NCBI GenBank assembly: GCA_009929375.1
Contig: SAAO01000006.1
Location: 57,343 to 121,342 of the forward strand
Direction: 5' to 3'
Length of the DNA: 64,000 bases
Source of the DNA: Bacteroidia bacterium
Lineage (GTDB): Bacteria; Bacteroidota; Bacteroidia; Bacteroidales; Paludibacteraceae
Part shown: one piece after another, positions 50,001-57,085 of the stretch
Position numbering within the stretch: position 1 is the first letter of the stretch
How the letters are laid out: each line of letters begins with the position of its first letter
Translations under genes and position numbers: made by a program
Notes under the pieces: generated by a model
What the model was told of the DNA's origin: nothing
Database searches by the model: none
Seen by the model: the letters and a program-made list of their open reading frames with translations, nothing else

Positions 50001-51177
50001 TGTAAATGCACCAATAATATTCAATGCTGCCGATGTCGTAGAACAAAGTATTCCGCTTAAAAAAGGCTGGTCGTGGATTTCAACAAATATAACGCATAAT
50101 GCACCCGATGTACTTACACAAATGAAAAACTCTTTGCTCGATGTTGGTGTCCTTATCAAAGGTCGCAGTACATATATTCAACAGCCCGGTTGGGTGGGAA
50201 CACTGAATGCGGTGTCTGAAAAAAGTATGTATGTGATAAATACCAATATTGATCACAATCTGATACTGAAAGGTACAAATGCAACACCTGAAAGTACAAC
50301 TATTGACATCACAAATGGCTGGAACTGGATAAGCTATGTGCCAAATTTCAGTACTTCGCTTAAAAATGCCTTGGCAGGATTAAATGCTACTGTTGGAGAT
50401 CAGATAAAAGCTCAAAGTGGATATGCAAGTTATACGGGCGCCAATGGTTGGATCGGAAGCCTCACATTTATGCAGCCCGGAAAAGGATATATGTATTATT
50501 CAGCTAATAATACAACTCATAATTTTGTGTATCCTTCGTCGCTTTCACAACGTGTCAATGCATTAAGAGCAAAACAGGAAAGCCAAAACAGATGGCAGGC
50601 AAACGAAAGTAAATTTGCCGGCTCGATGACAATTACAGCCATTGTAATACATTCCGATGCCGAAATAAGAAGCGATCAAATTGAGCTTGCAGCCTTTAGT
50701 GGCAATGAATGTCGCGGAACAGTAATGCTTCAATATGTTGAGTCACTCGATAAATATATGGGTTTCCTCATGGTATATGGCGAGAATAACGACGATATTT
50801 CGCTACGCATTTTCGATCATAACGCCAATCAGGAAATAGCAGTCAACAATGTTGCTTTACGCTTTGCAACCGATGCAATGCATGGTTCACCTAACAATCC
50901 ATATCAGGTAAACACTGGCACTACAGGCATTACCGATAATTTGTGGTTGAATGAAATCACGTTATATCCAAATCCGGTGATTGACAATTTGCAAGTTATT
51001 GGTAGTTGGGATGTAATTGATTTGCTTGAAATAACCGACATGAGCGGTCGATTGATACTAAAAGAATATAAGTTTAGTAAATCGGCAATAAATGTTTCGG
51101 CGCTCGAAAGCGGAATGTATATTTTAAAAATTACAAAGGATAAAAATAGTAAAATGATTAAATTTATAAAACACTAA
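41095..51177 (+). CDS. Giant multidomain LamG/GLUG-like surface protein with T9SS tail
   Basis: 3360 residues from the ATG at 41095; a TTG-led frame from 41041 would add 18 residues but would place the start inside the promoter element. A signal peptide (MRCICYYLSIILLSMITSEIKA) is followed by a GLUG-like beta-helix (NGTAESPYLIANTADLNEFK, GGLIGEVKN, GGLVGKIENN; to about nt 42150), FN3-like segments, a carboxypeptidase-regulatory fold (43420-43510), LamG 1 (43540-44080), a second regulatory fold (44400-44600), a long unassigned middle, a Big_5-like stretch (47750-47880), LamG 2 (47910-48360) and LamG 3 (48528-49010). Near the C-terminus, two 80-100-residue 'DWSV...SM.I..' repeats flank two tandem 'GWxWIS' repeats (50059-50540). 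It ends in a type A T9SS sorting domain (LYPNPVIDNLQV, MSGRLI, MYILKITK). Likely a cell-surface adhesin or carbohydrate binder. Confidence 0.88.
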   Translation: MTSTFKIKYLNMRCICYYLSIILLSMITSEIKAITGNGTAESPYLIANTADLNEFKNKIDNDNSNYRGKNWKLTNDINWTGASGTNRRIGYADRSFSGVFDGDGHKITIEFIDDKNSQWVGFFGQADWATIINFTLEYGYINSGGKSGGLIGEVKNNITIENVHVIGTGVSNVHDVLWGGLIGYIYDGKDIYIKKSTVNINSVVLHDNSYSYFDAGGLVGKIENNSRFVNISDCVANVNISVNPSSNIDTSIGGIIGSVSKPISLIRCYSGSNILGAGKHYRGYIVGYLADGGSLFARNVFNKFGNAYVGYRNSGGYDVQNMDNYANWLNEPYVYNLLERKNDTGGDIAGNLAGNQTWGFASDGTPKVSSTSYAVKIRKGTNIGTITGQKLLVSNDVYANADDQLTIKPSVAISIHQRVIYSFTPDYNHKDGDANNFSATQTGNDWKLTARVNGTVNARIENIPYPQSLTAAFDQWNTKVTLSWNAANPNNIAGKWYIYKRIQNSGSVYTRHDGQSVSNGTANYKYDVSLATSELEKNWEYVVCFVENNTTVPSSPIANNSATVIKATNTSVSFTLTAEGLDNHIKLLYKVPTQMDGVTSYKYTILRKKTTDGSYVPILSNRTFVASEKNSLGFYTYTDNEPTSACDRYLYKIDIDAFSKTFTQEITNNVGISGSSKITNANASKGEYSGYVRITWSTSKLNVETLDRFRIFRKVATNENDQEIEIATIDTKDANSVYVDNNILPGVYYEYNVVLYQTCGTKEAELMRQKSIGFSQSLGSVSGRITYGNGQAVKGVNVSVLRNDLQGNETQYNSLESKGEGGTLRWETSTQNFTNLFTNDFSFQFWINPAASNTANNIFVADIKDVATVRISPISNNYYLSIQCYNTSNSIVSTSSTNLQIEPNRFSHVAVTRRDNMLKLYLVNDKDLSNIRIDSVTISNARKNFTPTANNCFVIMGNAFKGYIDETRIWNKALSSATILQDYNRMLIGNEEGLKAYWTFDEGLPGQFFDISKVGTVFNGNHGTTNLTSSKIIPTNEQLALKAITDADGNYQIRGIPFSGEGCSYDIIPSLGVHKFNPTRQLRYISNASLVHNNTDFTNISSFTLSGKVTYKGGTYPVEGCTFEIDDQIVVAANGEAVKSDANGLYSISVPIGEHKVRIKKSGHIFTDDGLLLDAVTRKNMNFFKNETADFVDETTVKLIGRIVGGSKENEKNLGFGESLNNIGAETIMLTATKSQYNLKNSQTSETVTHNNGEWKKPGGLQNDQTTVVFNQKDIKITVSPVSGEFVAYVYPELYTIGKIENSNYSSAFFNGGESLDLTTAAVPTKNMMRQSIRTWTDSVLVSAPGMVDYYQKIEKSDTVFYHEKWTHYYQATPTFSVVQADNGQQVNYFGEKTYRLKNSNNDFETINLATSTGETENYLFGKPVFVQGKEYELRFAAYEEYKNFSTNITTKYPVANGTVNITNSIANSAPQPLKLDETGKAVYRFLAGAPDLTTATGTFMGTVQIGSLSYYWDRGNQPIAAWHLGDKSTGTDFMTAGPNQITAILRDPPGSLSSAYIEAGSSVKVRHSYTKGVGANTDINLTTSLGPSVTTFVGLGAGVITTTEVKLDASAGLKTETKLSSGLETEATTTFTERFETSDDPLYVGANGDVFIGNSTNILYGLTNGISIQKNYSGTEFSSNGVYSIAPTVSLAYGQSFDTRFAFSQVEIENIMIPKWKDNLALLIKKTGTTVNTSTITHPVYVSKLPHDDENFGKLNTDSETFGTLAVDNNRFDDGPSYKIYYPVNYNKVDFKVDSVMWYNNQINGWIAVLEQNEKEKVEMTKLGNYSFGSGASIMYSKSASTSKIYTTTFNSFINPSIGVVTGGEVMGIGLEFSMQTEFVNETNSEDSEQTENTVSSGFTLKEEGDDDEITVDYGMTTSGTIAFKTRGGRTSCPYEDVVISKYFEPGQHILSEATMQIEVPKISIAGSDQALAVPANRTAKFTLEMKNESQTNEDVWFQLVVDESTNPYGAELKIDGAVIGNGRMFLVKAGEVLRKVLTVGKGTADVYENIALVLRSECQSDPTDFLPDIADTVRVKRIEFVPSCSEVAIKEPMNNWIVNTISGDTLDVVLEGYDINFVNFGYVQLEYRSLSETTWTTLTKFYGNVNIYNKAQGDKTLIPLGTQRIRYQWNQRSMPDGAYEIRAKAVCVNVDNNYNIIQQISEFTTDVVAGRKDTNIPQVLGNPSPTNGILYAGDEISLTFNEDIRTGLLTYNNFSVKGILNGNIIAEPAGGLAMNGTDFAYTEAAVFSNNSFSIETWFKRQNNSEGTLFAYGTADNIISLGFNMQGQAVVSIGDETYTSTQSISNTTQTWKYVGLSYNRTNKTLSVYAWQDSDPTIKLFENKTFSKMAPTQGRLYSGAKNDGSNGFVGAVAMMHFYDYNRSDTEMSAAKGETKSGTENGLVGLWPMKEGEGLVARDIARTRNMITNGSWYVYPAGKSIALNGTSQFGRIPATNCVFSPYDDFSIELWFKAENQSEATMFAIGTSMNIGFDATKRIVLNTSKGSQILVTDNLMDNQWHHFALTVKRKGSSNVLIDGKVVSTFSTANIFENSVGGGFCYLGARYSENAQTAVPVYDRYFKGNIDELRIWNNALNTGNILRNKNNKLSGAENGLLAYYPFEKWTRNTNGTYNVVDWKKDIMQESLEMTGSAVISLTAVGLQDVRPLKEVAHTFTSSNNKIVINITEELYKTEGVTLEISAKEIYDMNDNISKPISWVAYVNINQLNWSNTQINLNMQENEKLSFDAAITNSGALRTDYFIENIPDWLSLTDTQGSLQPLTSKILTFNVLPQINIGTYEASIVLTGTNNVRKILSIRLRVTGTRPDWSVNLNNFENSMNITGKILVNNRPKEDTSDILAAFIGDKCIGVTSPVYVGSNNAYFTFADIYGNASENDKTITFKLWEASTGRIYPEISTSNPNITFVPNQILGNVNAPIIFNAADVVEQSIPLKKGWSWISTNITHNAPDVLTQMKNSLLDVGVLIKGRSTYIQQPGWVGTLNAVSEKSMYVINTNIDHNLILKGTNATPESTTIDITNGWNWISYVPNFSTSLKNALAGLNATVGDQIKAQSGYASYTGANGWIGSLTFMQPGKGYMYYSANNTTHNFVYPSSLSQRVNALRAKQESQNRWQANESKFAGSMTITAIVIHSDAEIRSDQIELAAFSGNECRGTVMLQYVESLDKYMGFLMVYGENNDDISLRIFDHNANQEIAVNNVALRFATDAMHGSPNNPYQVNTGTTGITDNLWLNEITLYPNPVIDNLQVIGSWDVIDLLEITDMSGRLILKEYKFSKSAINVSALESGMYILKITKDKNSKMIKFIKH

Positions 51178-51200
51178 AAAATAGATTTATAATAAATATA

Positions 51201-51237
51201 AAAGCCTGCCGGTCAAAGTGACTCAGCAGGCTTTTTC
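51201..51237 (+). terminator. Terminator of the giant gene
   Basis: AAAGCCTGC and GCAGGCTTT pair around a loop that itself contains GTCA/TGAC, followed by TTTTC. It stands 24 bp after the stop codon. Confidence 0.82.
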
Positions 51238-51278
51238 TTATCTGTGTAATCTGTGTTCTATCTGCGAAATCTTTAATA

Positions 51279-52232
51279 TTAACTCAGTTCAAGCATTCTC
51301 AAAATCGGTTTTACAGCTTTTTCGCGAATCGATTCTTCCACCAAAATTTCAGGACTTTCGTTCAGCAAACATTTATAAAGCTTTTCGAGCGTATTCAAAC
51401 GCATAAAATTACATTCGTTGCAGGCACAGGTACTGTCGTTGGGTGGCACCGGAATAAATTCCTTATCAGGATTTTTCTTCTGCATTTCGTGAATAATACC
51501 ACTTTCGGTAGCTACCAGAAATTTCTTTTTATCAGAGCTAATAGTATAATTTAGCAAAGCAGCTGTACTTCCAATAAAATCGGCCACCAGCAGCAAAGGT
51601 TTCTTACATTCGGGATGTGCAAGCACAACTGCATCGGAGTTCTCTTCTTTAAGTTTGAGCAGTTTTTCAACAGAGAATTGCTCGTGTACATGGCATGCTC
51701 CGTCCCATAATAACATCTCGCGTCCGGTCACACTGTTGATATAATTTCCAAGATTTCTGTCTGGTCCGAAAATTAATTTCGCATCTTTGGGAAACGAATC
51801 CACAATTTTTTTTGCGTTGGTCGAAGTTACCACCACATCAGTAAGCGCTTTCACGGCTGCTGTGGTATTTACATACGAAATGACAGTATGGTCGGGATGA
51901 GCTTTCACGAAGGCTTCAAACGCGTCGGCAGGACAACTGTCGGCCAGCGAGCAACCTGCTTCGAGATCGGGAACCAGCACTTTTTTCTGTGGCGACAGAA
52001 TTTTGGCTGTTTCGCCCATAAAATGCACGCCGCAAAGTACAATGATGTCGGCATAGGTTTTCGCTGCATGTTGTGCCAGTGCCAGACTATCGCCAATCAT
52101 ATCCGCTATATCCTGAATATCGCCCATTTGGTAGTAGTGAGCCATGATCACAGCGTTTTTTTCTTTTTTCAGCCGGTTTATTTCAGCTATTAATTCAGAT
52201 TTGTTCATGTTCGGATGAATTTCAAAATTCAT
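51279..52232 (-). CDS. nadA: Quinolinate synthase A
   Basis: 317 residues, normal length. NAVIMAHYYQMGDIQDIADMIGDSLAL is the diagnostic start of the fold. Three cysteines for the [4Fe-4S] cluster are in VLCGVHFMGET (Cys67), GACHVHEQF and CACNECNFM. NadA condenses iminoaspartate with dihydroxyacetone phosphate to quinolinate in NAD synthesis. The first ATG gives MNFEIHPNM; Met9 (52208) is an equally good start. nadB and nadC are not in the window. Divergent from the PPIase operon across the candidate origin region. Confidence 0.96.
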   Translation of the reverse strand: MNFEIHPNMNKSELIAEINRLKKEKNAVIMAHYYQMGDIQDIADMIGDSLALAQHAAKTYADIIVLCGVHFMGETAKILSPQKKVLVPDLEAGCSLADSCPADAFEAFVKAHPDHTVISYVNTTAAVKALTDVVVTSTNAKKIVDSFPKDAKLIFGPDRNLGNYINSVTGREMLLWDGACHVHEQFSVEKLLKLKEENSDAVVLAHPECKKPLLLVADFIGSTAALLNYTISSDKKKFLVATESGIIHEMQKKNPDKEFIPVPPNDSTCACNECNFMRLNTLEKLYKCLLNESPEILVEESIREKAVKPILRMLELS

Positions 52233-52880
52233 GATTGCACGAATGAGTTTTCAAACAATCATTAAAATATTTCTTTTTATTTTTTTCGAAAAAACTTTAT
52301 GTTGATAATAATAGGGTGTTGATAAGGTTGATAAATATTTTGCAAAAAACTTGTAAATGAAGTTATACAATATTGAGTACACAGCTTTCAACAATTATAA
52401 AAGTCTTTTGGTTTTGATTTTCACAAAAATACTGACTTTATCAACACACTGTTTATAACTGCAAAGTTAGAAACTTTTCCCGAAACTGATGGCTCATAAC
52501 TTGCGAAAAGAGGTTTAAAAATGGCTGTAAAAAAAGTGCTTTCTTTTTTGGTAAGTCCGGAATAAAAGGTATATGCTTCGTTGAAACCTGTTTTGCAAAT
52601 TATTTTTATCATTTTCTTTCAATGTGTTTTCAATAGTTTTCAACAGTTTGTTGATAAGCTTTCATTTCTGCCTCCAACTCACAAAAAGGAACAAGGTTTG
52701 TGTAACCTAATTTCGTCATCTGCACAATTTCATAGCCCCCTTTAGGGGGTTGGGGGTTTGTATTTTCTTATTCAAAACCCGTTTGTATATAGCCGATTAA
52801 CATTAAAATTCCTTTATTCTGATTTATTATTTGTAATTTAGCTCGGAATTATTAATTCCAATATTATCTTTGTTTTTCGT
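52233..52880. other. Candidate replication origin: cluster of DnaA-box-like TGTTGATAA
   Basis: This 648-bp gap between the divergent nadA and PPIase genes has no convincing gene. The 9-mer TGTTGATAA, one base from the DnaA box TGTGGATAA, occurs exactly at 52300-52308, 52317-52325 and 52649-52657, and as its complement at 52438-52446; GGTTGATAA is at 52326-52334. Long AT-rich tracts (52260-52300 and 52330-52430) could unwind. A copy of the C/G-rich palindrome lies at 52734-52760 and a TATCTTTG promoter element at 52865-52872. I infer a possible oriC; dnaA itself is not seen. Confidence 0.5.
52734..52760 (+). repeat. C/G-rich palindromic element, copy 3 (intergenic)
   Basis: CCCCCTTTAGGGGGTTGGGGG is the cleanest copy of the element shared with 20564-20593, 20684-20704 and 55171-55197. 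It is the only copy outside a coding region. Confidence 0.82.
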
Positions 52881-53735
52881 ATGAGGCTAAACAGATTACT
52901 TTGGTTGGTGGCTATTGCCGGAATTGCATTTTCATGTCAGAAAGAAAAATCGGATGTGAAACGAAAGGCTTTGCTCGAGGTTGAAGGTAAATTTCTTTAC
53001 CTCGATCAGGTGCAGGATATTATTCCGCCCAATGTAAGCAGTGACGACAGCACTCAGATTGCCGATAGTTATATTAAAAAATGGGTGACCGATGTGCTTG
53101 TGTACGAAAATGCCAAACGTAATATAAGCAACAAAGAAGAAATTGATCAGCTGCTCGAAGAATATCGTAAATCACTCATTATTCATCAGTATCAGCAAAA
53201 ACTTATTCAGCAACGCTTACCTCAGGAACCTTCGGAGGAAGAAATGCAGACTTTTTACGAGAACTTCAAAGATCAGTTTCAGCTGAGCGAAAATATTATC
53301 AAAGGAATATTTCTGGTAGTACCTGTCAATGCTCCAAAAATAAATAACGTACGCTCATGGGTTCGTTCGGGCGATACCAAGGCGCTTGAAAATATTGAAA
53401 AATACAGTCTGCAAAATGCTATTAGTTACGACTATTTCGGCAATAAATGGACTCCTTTTTCGGAGATTCTGAAGAAATTTCCGGTACAAATTGAAGATCC
53501 CGCAGCATATGTATCGGGTCGGAAATTTGTGGAAGTGTCGGACAGTACAAAGCATTATTTTCTGAGAATTGAAGATTTCAGAAAAACCGGACAGACAGAG
53601 CCTTTCGAAATGGCCCGTCCACGAATTTCGAACCTTATTCTCAATAAACTGAAAGCTGAATTTATTAGCAATTTCGAAAACGAAATTTATAAGGATGCAG
53701 TGGACAATGGCAGCGTAAATTATTTTGAAAAATAA
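52881..53735 (+). CDS. SurA-like periplasmic chaperone lipoprotein
   Basis: 284 residues. The lipoprotein signal (IAGIAFSCQKE) is followed by a helical SurA-N-like segment (VLVYENAKRNISNKEEIDQLLEEY, HQYQQKLIQQRLPQEPSEEEMQTFYENFKDQF). The later region, where a parvulin isomerase domain would sit, lacks the usual GGELGWF and FGYHII motifs, so it is probably a chaperone without isomerase activity. It is followed after 30 bp by a two-domain SurA, then an OstA-like gene, forming an envelope-biogenesis operon. Confidence 0.8.
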   Translation: MRLNRLLWLVAIAGIAFSCQKEKSDVKRKALLEVEGKFLYLDQVQDIIPPNVSSDDSTQIADSYIKKWVTDVLVYENAKRNISNKEEIDQLLEEYRKSLIIHQYQQKLIQQRLPQEPSEEEMQTFYENFKDQFQLSENIIKGIFLVVPVNAPKINNVRSWVRSGDTKALENIEKYSLQNAISYDYFGNKWTPFSEILKKFPVQIEDPAAYVSGRKFVEVSDSTKHYFLRIEDFRKTGQTEPFEMARPRISNLILNKLKAEFISNFENEIYKDAVDNGSVNYFEK

Positions 53736-53765
53736 TAGGATATTTAAAAGCACAAACATTTTAAA

Positions 53766-55115
53766 ATGAAGAAACCTTTTTTGTTTTTATCGCTTATATC
53801 AATGGCCATTGGCCTTCATGCACAGAAAAATATTATCGATGAAGTTATCTGGATTGTAGGCGACGAAGCTATTCTGCGTTCCGAAGTTGAGGAACAACGC
53901 ATCAGAGCACAATACGAAGGAACTCCCATTCAGGGCGATCCGTACTGTGTGATTCCCGAGCAAATTGCCATCAACAAGCTATTTTTGCATCAGGCTGTAC
54001 TCGATAGTATCGAAGTTAGCGAAAGTACAGTAATGAATCAGGTGGAAAACCGTCTGAATTTCTTTATTTCGCAAATTGGTTCGAAGGAAAAAATGGAAGA
54101 ATATTTCCGCAAAAATACGCCCGCTTTACGTGAGGATTTACGTATAATGTTTCGCGAACAAATGATCATTCAGCAAATGCAGCAAAAACTGGTGGGCGAT
54201 ATCAAATCGACACCGGCCGATGTGCGTCGCTTTTTCAATAATTTGCCTGTAGACAGTATTCCCATGGTTCCTGCTCAGGTGGAACTGCAGATTATCAGTT
54301 TTGAGCCTCCTGTGCCCATCGAAGAAATCAACCGAGTGAAAGAACGTCTGCGCGATTTTACTGAAAGAGTCAACAGCGGAACTACCGATTTTTCGGTACT
54401 TGCCCGTTTGTATTCCGAAGATACCGAAAGTGCCAAAAGGGGAGGAGAGCTTGGATTTATGGGACGCGGACAGCTTGTTCCTGAGTTTTCGGCTGTGGCT
54501 TTCAACCTTACCGATCCTAAAAAGGTATCGCGTATTGTACAGTCGGAATTCGGATTTCACATTATTCAGCTTATCGAAAAACGCGGTGACCGTATCAACT
54601 GCCGTCACATACTTATGAAACCCCGCGTATCGCTTGAATACAAAAACAAAGCTATTCAAAGACTCGATTCTATTGCCGGCGAAATCAGAAACGGAAAAAT
54701 TACTTTCGAAAATGCCGTAATGAACTATTCGCTCGATAAAAACACCGCTATGAATGCAGGTTTAATGCTCAACGAAAAAAGCGGAACTTCAAAGTTCGAA
54801 TATCAGGATCTGCCTCAGGAAGTGGCTAAAATAGTGTACGGAATGAATGTCGGTGAAATTTCGAAGCCTTTCAGCATGATCAACCCACAAACCAACAAGG
54901 AAGTGGTAGCCATTGTAAAGGTAAAATCGAAAACTGAAAATCACCGCGCCAACCTTACCGACGATTATCAAATGCTGAAAAACTATTACGAAGGAATGAA
55001 ACGCGAGGAATTTATCAAAAACTGGATCGTAAAAAAACAAAGAGAAACCTATATCAGCATCGATCCTAAATGGCAAAACTGCGAATTCCAGTATCCGGGA
55101 TGGATTAAAAAATAG
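53766..55115 (+). CDS. surA: Periplasmic peptidyl-prolyl isomerase SurA
   Basis: 449 residues with a signal peptide (cut after LHA). The SurA N-domain (IDEVIWIVGDEAILRSEVEEQRI) precedes parvulin domain 1 (about 175-275, LARLYSEDTESAKRGGELGFMGRGQLVPEFSAVAF split motifs, FGFHIIQLIEKRGDR) and a second, more divergent parvulin domain (about 278-390, CRHILMKPRV). SurA escorts outer-membrane beta-barrels to BAM. The order lipoprotein chaperone, SurA, OstA-like suggests joint service of outer-membrane assembly. Spacing to the next start is 14 bp. Confidence 0.92.
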   Translation: MKKPFLFLSLISMAIGLHAQKNIIDEVIWIVGDEAILRSEVEEQRIRAQYEGTPIQGDPYCVIPEQIAINKLFLHQAVLDSIEVSESTVMNQVENRLNFFISQIGSKEKMEEYFRKNTPALREDLRIMFREQMIIQQMQQKLVGDIKSTPADVRRFFNNLPVDSIPMVPAQVELQIISFEPPVPIEEINRVKERLRDFTERVNSGTTDFSVLARLYSEDTESAKRGGELGFMGRGQLVPEFSAVAFNLTDPKKVSRIVQSEFGFHIIQLIEKRGDRINCRHILMKPRVSLEYKNKAIQRLDSIAGEIRNGKITFENAVMNYSLDKNTAMNAGLMLNEKSGTSKFEYQDLPQEVAKIVYGMNVGEISKPFSMINPQTNKEVVAIVKVKSKTENHRANLTDDYQMLKNYYEGMKREEFIKNWIVKKQRETYISIDPKWQNCEFQYPGWIKK

Positions 55116-55129
55116 AATTTCTGAAAGTA

Positions 55130-57073
55130 ATGTTTTGTAGGAATAATATGTTTAAACCGCACATACATACAAACCCCCTCCGTAGGTTGGGGGTTTTTTC
55201 GCTCTTCATGGTTTTGACTTTGTGGGGTACATCTGTTTTTCTGAATGCGCAGGACAAAACGCCTGTAAAGGTCAATAAACCCGGACAATTGCGCAAGGAA
55301 GTGCTCGAAAATCAGCAAGCCAAAAAGCCTGCTGTTCAGACGTCTAAAGGTCGTAACCGCAAACCAAAGCCATTGCCGCCTGCGCGACCACTTGCACCTA
55401 TTGTCAATCCGCTCAACAATTCGAAAGCCACCATTATCTATCTCGAAAACACCGAATCGATTGATTTCGACGAAATGATAAATCCCGATATGCAGATTCT
55501 GAGGGGAAATGTGCGCTTCCGTCACGACAATGCTTTGCTTTATTGCGACAGCGCCTATTTTTATCAGAAAGCCAATTCGCTCGATGCCTTCAGCAATGTG
55601 CGCATTGTGCAGGGCGATACGCTGTTTGTGTACGGCGATTTTCTGTTTTATGATGGAAATACCCGTATGGCTCGTTTGCGTCAGAATGTGCGCATGGAAA
55701 ACCGCAAAACAACGCTTACCACCGACAGTCTGAACTACGACCGCAATACCGATCTGGCCTATTATTACACCGGAGGAAAAATTGTGGATACCGAAAACAC
55801 GCTTACTTCCATTTGGGGACAATATTCTCCGGGAACAAATGATGCGATGTTTCGCGATAGCGTGAAGCTTGTGAACACTAACTTTAAAATGAATGCCGAC
55901 AGTATGCGCTACAATACCAAAACGAATATTGCGCGCATTACAGGCCCTACACACATTGTTTATCAGGACGAAACCGACATTTACAGCACACTGGGCTGGT
56001 ACAATACCAGTAGTGAGCAAATGATGCTTCTGAACCGTTCGGATGTGATTCACAAAGACGGAAAAACGCTCACCGGCGATACTGTGTTTTACGATAAAGC
56101 CAAAAAATACGGCGAAGCTTTTGTAAATGTAATCATGAAGGATACGGTGCAAAAGTCAACGCTTTACGGCGATTTCGTAACTTATAACGAAGGAACCGAA
56201 GAAGGTTTTGCAACCGATTCGGCTTTATTGGTCGACTGGTCGACAAAAGATACAGTGTGGATGCATGCCGATACACTGCGCACTTATAAGGATTCAATTT
56301 ACGATGTGGCGCGCGGATATTACAACGTGCGTTTCTATCGCAACGATGTGCAGGGCATTTGCGATTCGCTCGTGTACACAGGTCGAGACTCGGTTATGCA
56401 TTTGTTTGGCGAACCGGTACTCTGGGCTGAAGATAATCAGCTCTCGGGTGAATATATCCGCATTTTTACCAAAAATGAAGAAGTGGAAAGAGTGCATATC
56501 GAACGTTCGGCCATAGCCATTCAGAAAGAAGATTCGCTTTATTTCAATCAGCTTTCGGGCAAGGAAATCATAGCCTATATGGATAGCGGGCAGCTTTACC
56601 GCGTGAACGTAAACGGAAATGCCGAAACCATTTATTACCCCAAAGATGAAGCCGATTCCTCGCTCATAGGTATCAATAAAACCGAAAGTAGTTATGTGGT
56701 GATGTATCTGAAGAATAAGAAAATTGAACGCATGGTAATGACCTCTGCATCCAATGGCATCATGTATCCGCTCGATCAGCTTTCGGGAGGCGATTTGTAT
56801 CTGAAAAACTATTTCTGGCTCGACGAGCAACGCCCCAAAACCAGCGACGATGTGATGCTGACATTCGTAAAGAAACCGCGCGAAAAAATAGGCACCAGCT
56901 CCCTGATGGGAACTGCCACACCCGGTGGAGGACCTTCAGGCACGGGACAGGGAACGCGTAGTGATTCTCCCGGTAATATCAATACCAACACTCCTAACTT
57001 ACCTGCCGGAGGCGCACCAGCAACTCCTTCACGACCAAGAACCGGTGGTGGGTTAAGACCGCTTGAGAGATGA
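55130..57073 (+). CDS. OstA-like (LptA/LptD family) LPS-transport protein
   Basis: 647 residues. A signal-like N-terminus is followed by a basic Pro-rich linker and then repeated beta-strand motifs of the OstA/LptA jellyroll (ILRGNVRFRHDNALLYCDSAYFYQKANSL, FVYGDFLFYDGNTRMARL, NADSMRYNTKTNIARI, LTGDTVFYDKAKKYG). It is a periplasmic bridge for LPS or an outer-membrane LptD-like piece; the C-terminal tail is Gly/Pro/Thr-rich and low in complexity (GGGPSGTGQGTRSDSPGN). The N-region (residues about 14-22, TNPLRRLGVF) is encoded by a C/G-rich palindromic element just ahead of the hydrophobic core. Met7 (55148) is another possible start. Confidence 0.88.
   Translation: MFCRNNMFKPHIHTNPLRRLGVFSLFMVLTLWGTSVFLNAQDKTPVKVNKPGQLRKEVLENQQAKKPAVQTSKGRNRKPKPLPPARPLAPIVNPLNNSKATIIYLENTESIDFDEMINPDMQILRGNVRFRHDNALLYCDSAYFYQKANSLDAFSNVRIVQGDTLFVYGDFLFYDGNTRMARLRQNVRMENRKTTLTTDSLNYDRNTDLAYYYTGGKIVDTENTLTSIWGQYSPGTNDAMFRDSVKLVNTNFKMNADSMRYNTKTNIARITGPTHIVYQDETDIYSTLGWYNTSSEQMMLLNRSDVIHKDGKTLTGDTVFYDKAKKYGEAFVNVIMKDTVQKSTLYGDFVTYNEGTEEGFATDSALLVDWSTKDTVWMHADTLRTYKDSIYDVARGYYNVRFYRNDVQGICDSLVYTGRDSVMHLFGEPVLWAEDNQLSGEYIRIFTKNEEVERVHIERSAIAIQKEDSLYFNQLSGKEIIAYMDSGQLYRVNVNGNAETIYYPKDEADSSLIGINKTESSYVVMYLKNKKIERMVMTSASNGIMYPLDQLSGGDLYLKNYFWLDEQRPKTSDDVMLTFVKKPREKIGTSSLMGTATPGGGPSGTGQGTRSDSPGNINTNTPNLPAGGAPATPSRPRTGGGLRPLER
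55171..55197 (+). repeat. C/G-rich palindromic element, copy 4 (inside OstA-like gene)
   Basis: AAACCCCCTCCGTAGGTTGGGGGTTTT folds as a hairpin and is related to the other three copies. It is translated as part of the signal-peptide n-region. Confidence 0.7.
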
Positions 57074-57085
57074 AATTACACAAAG

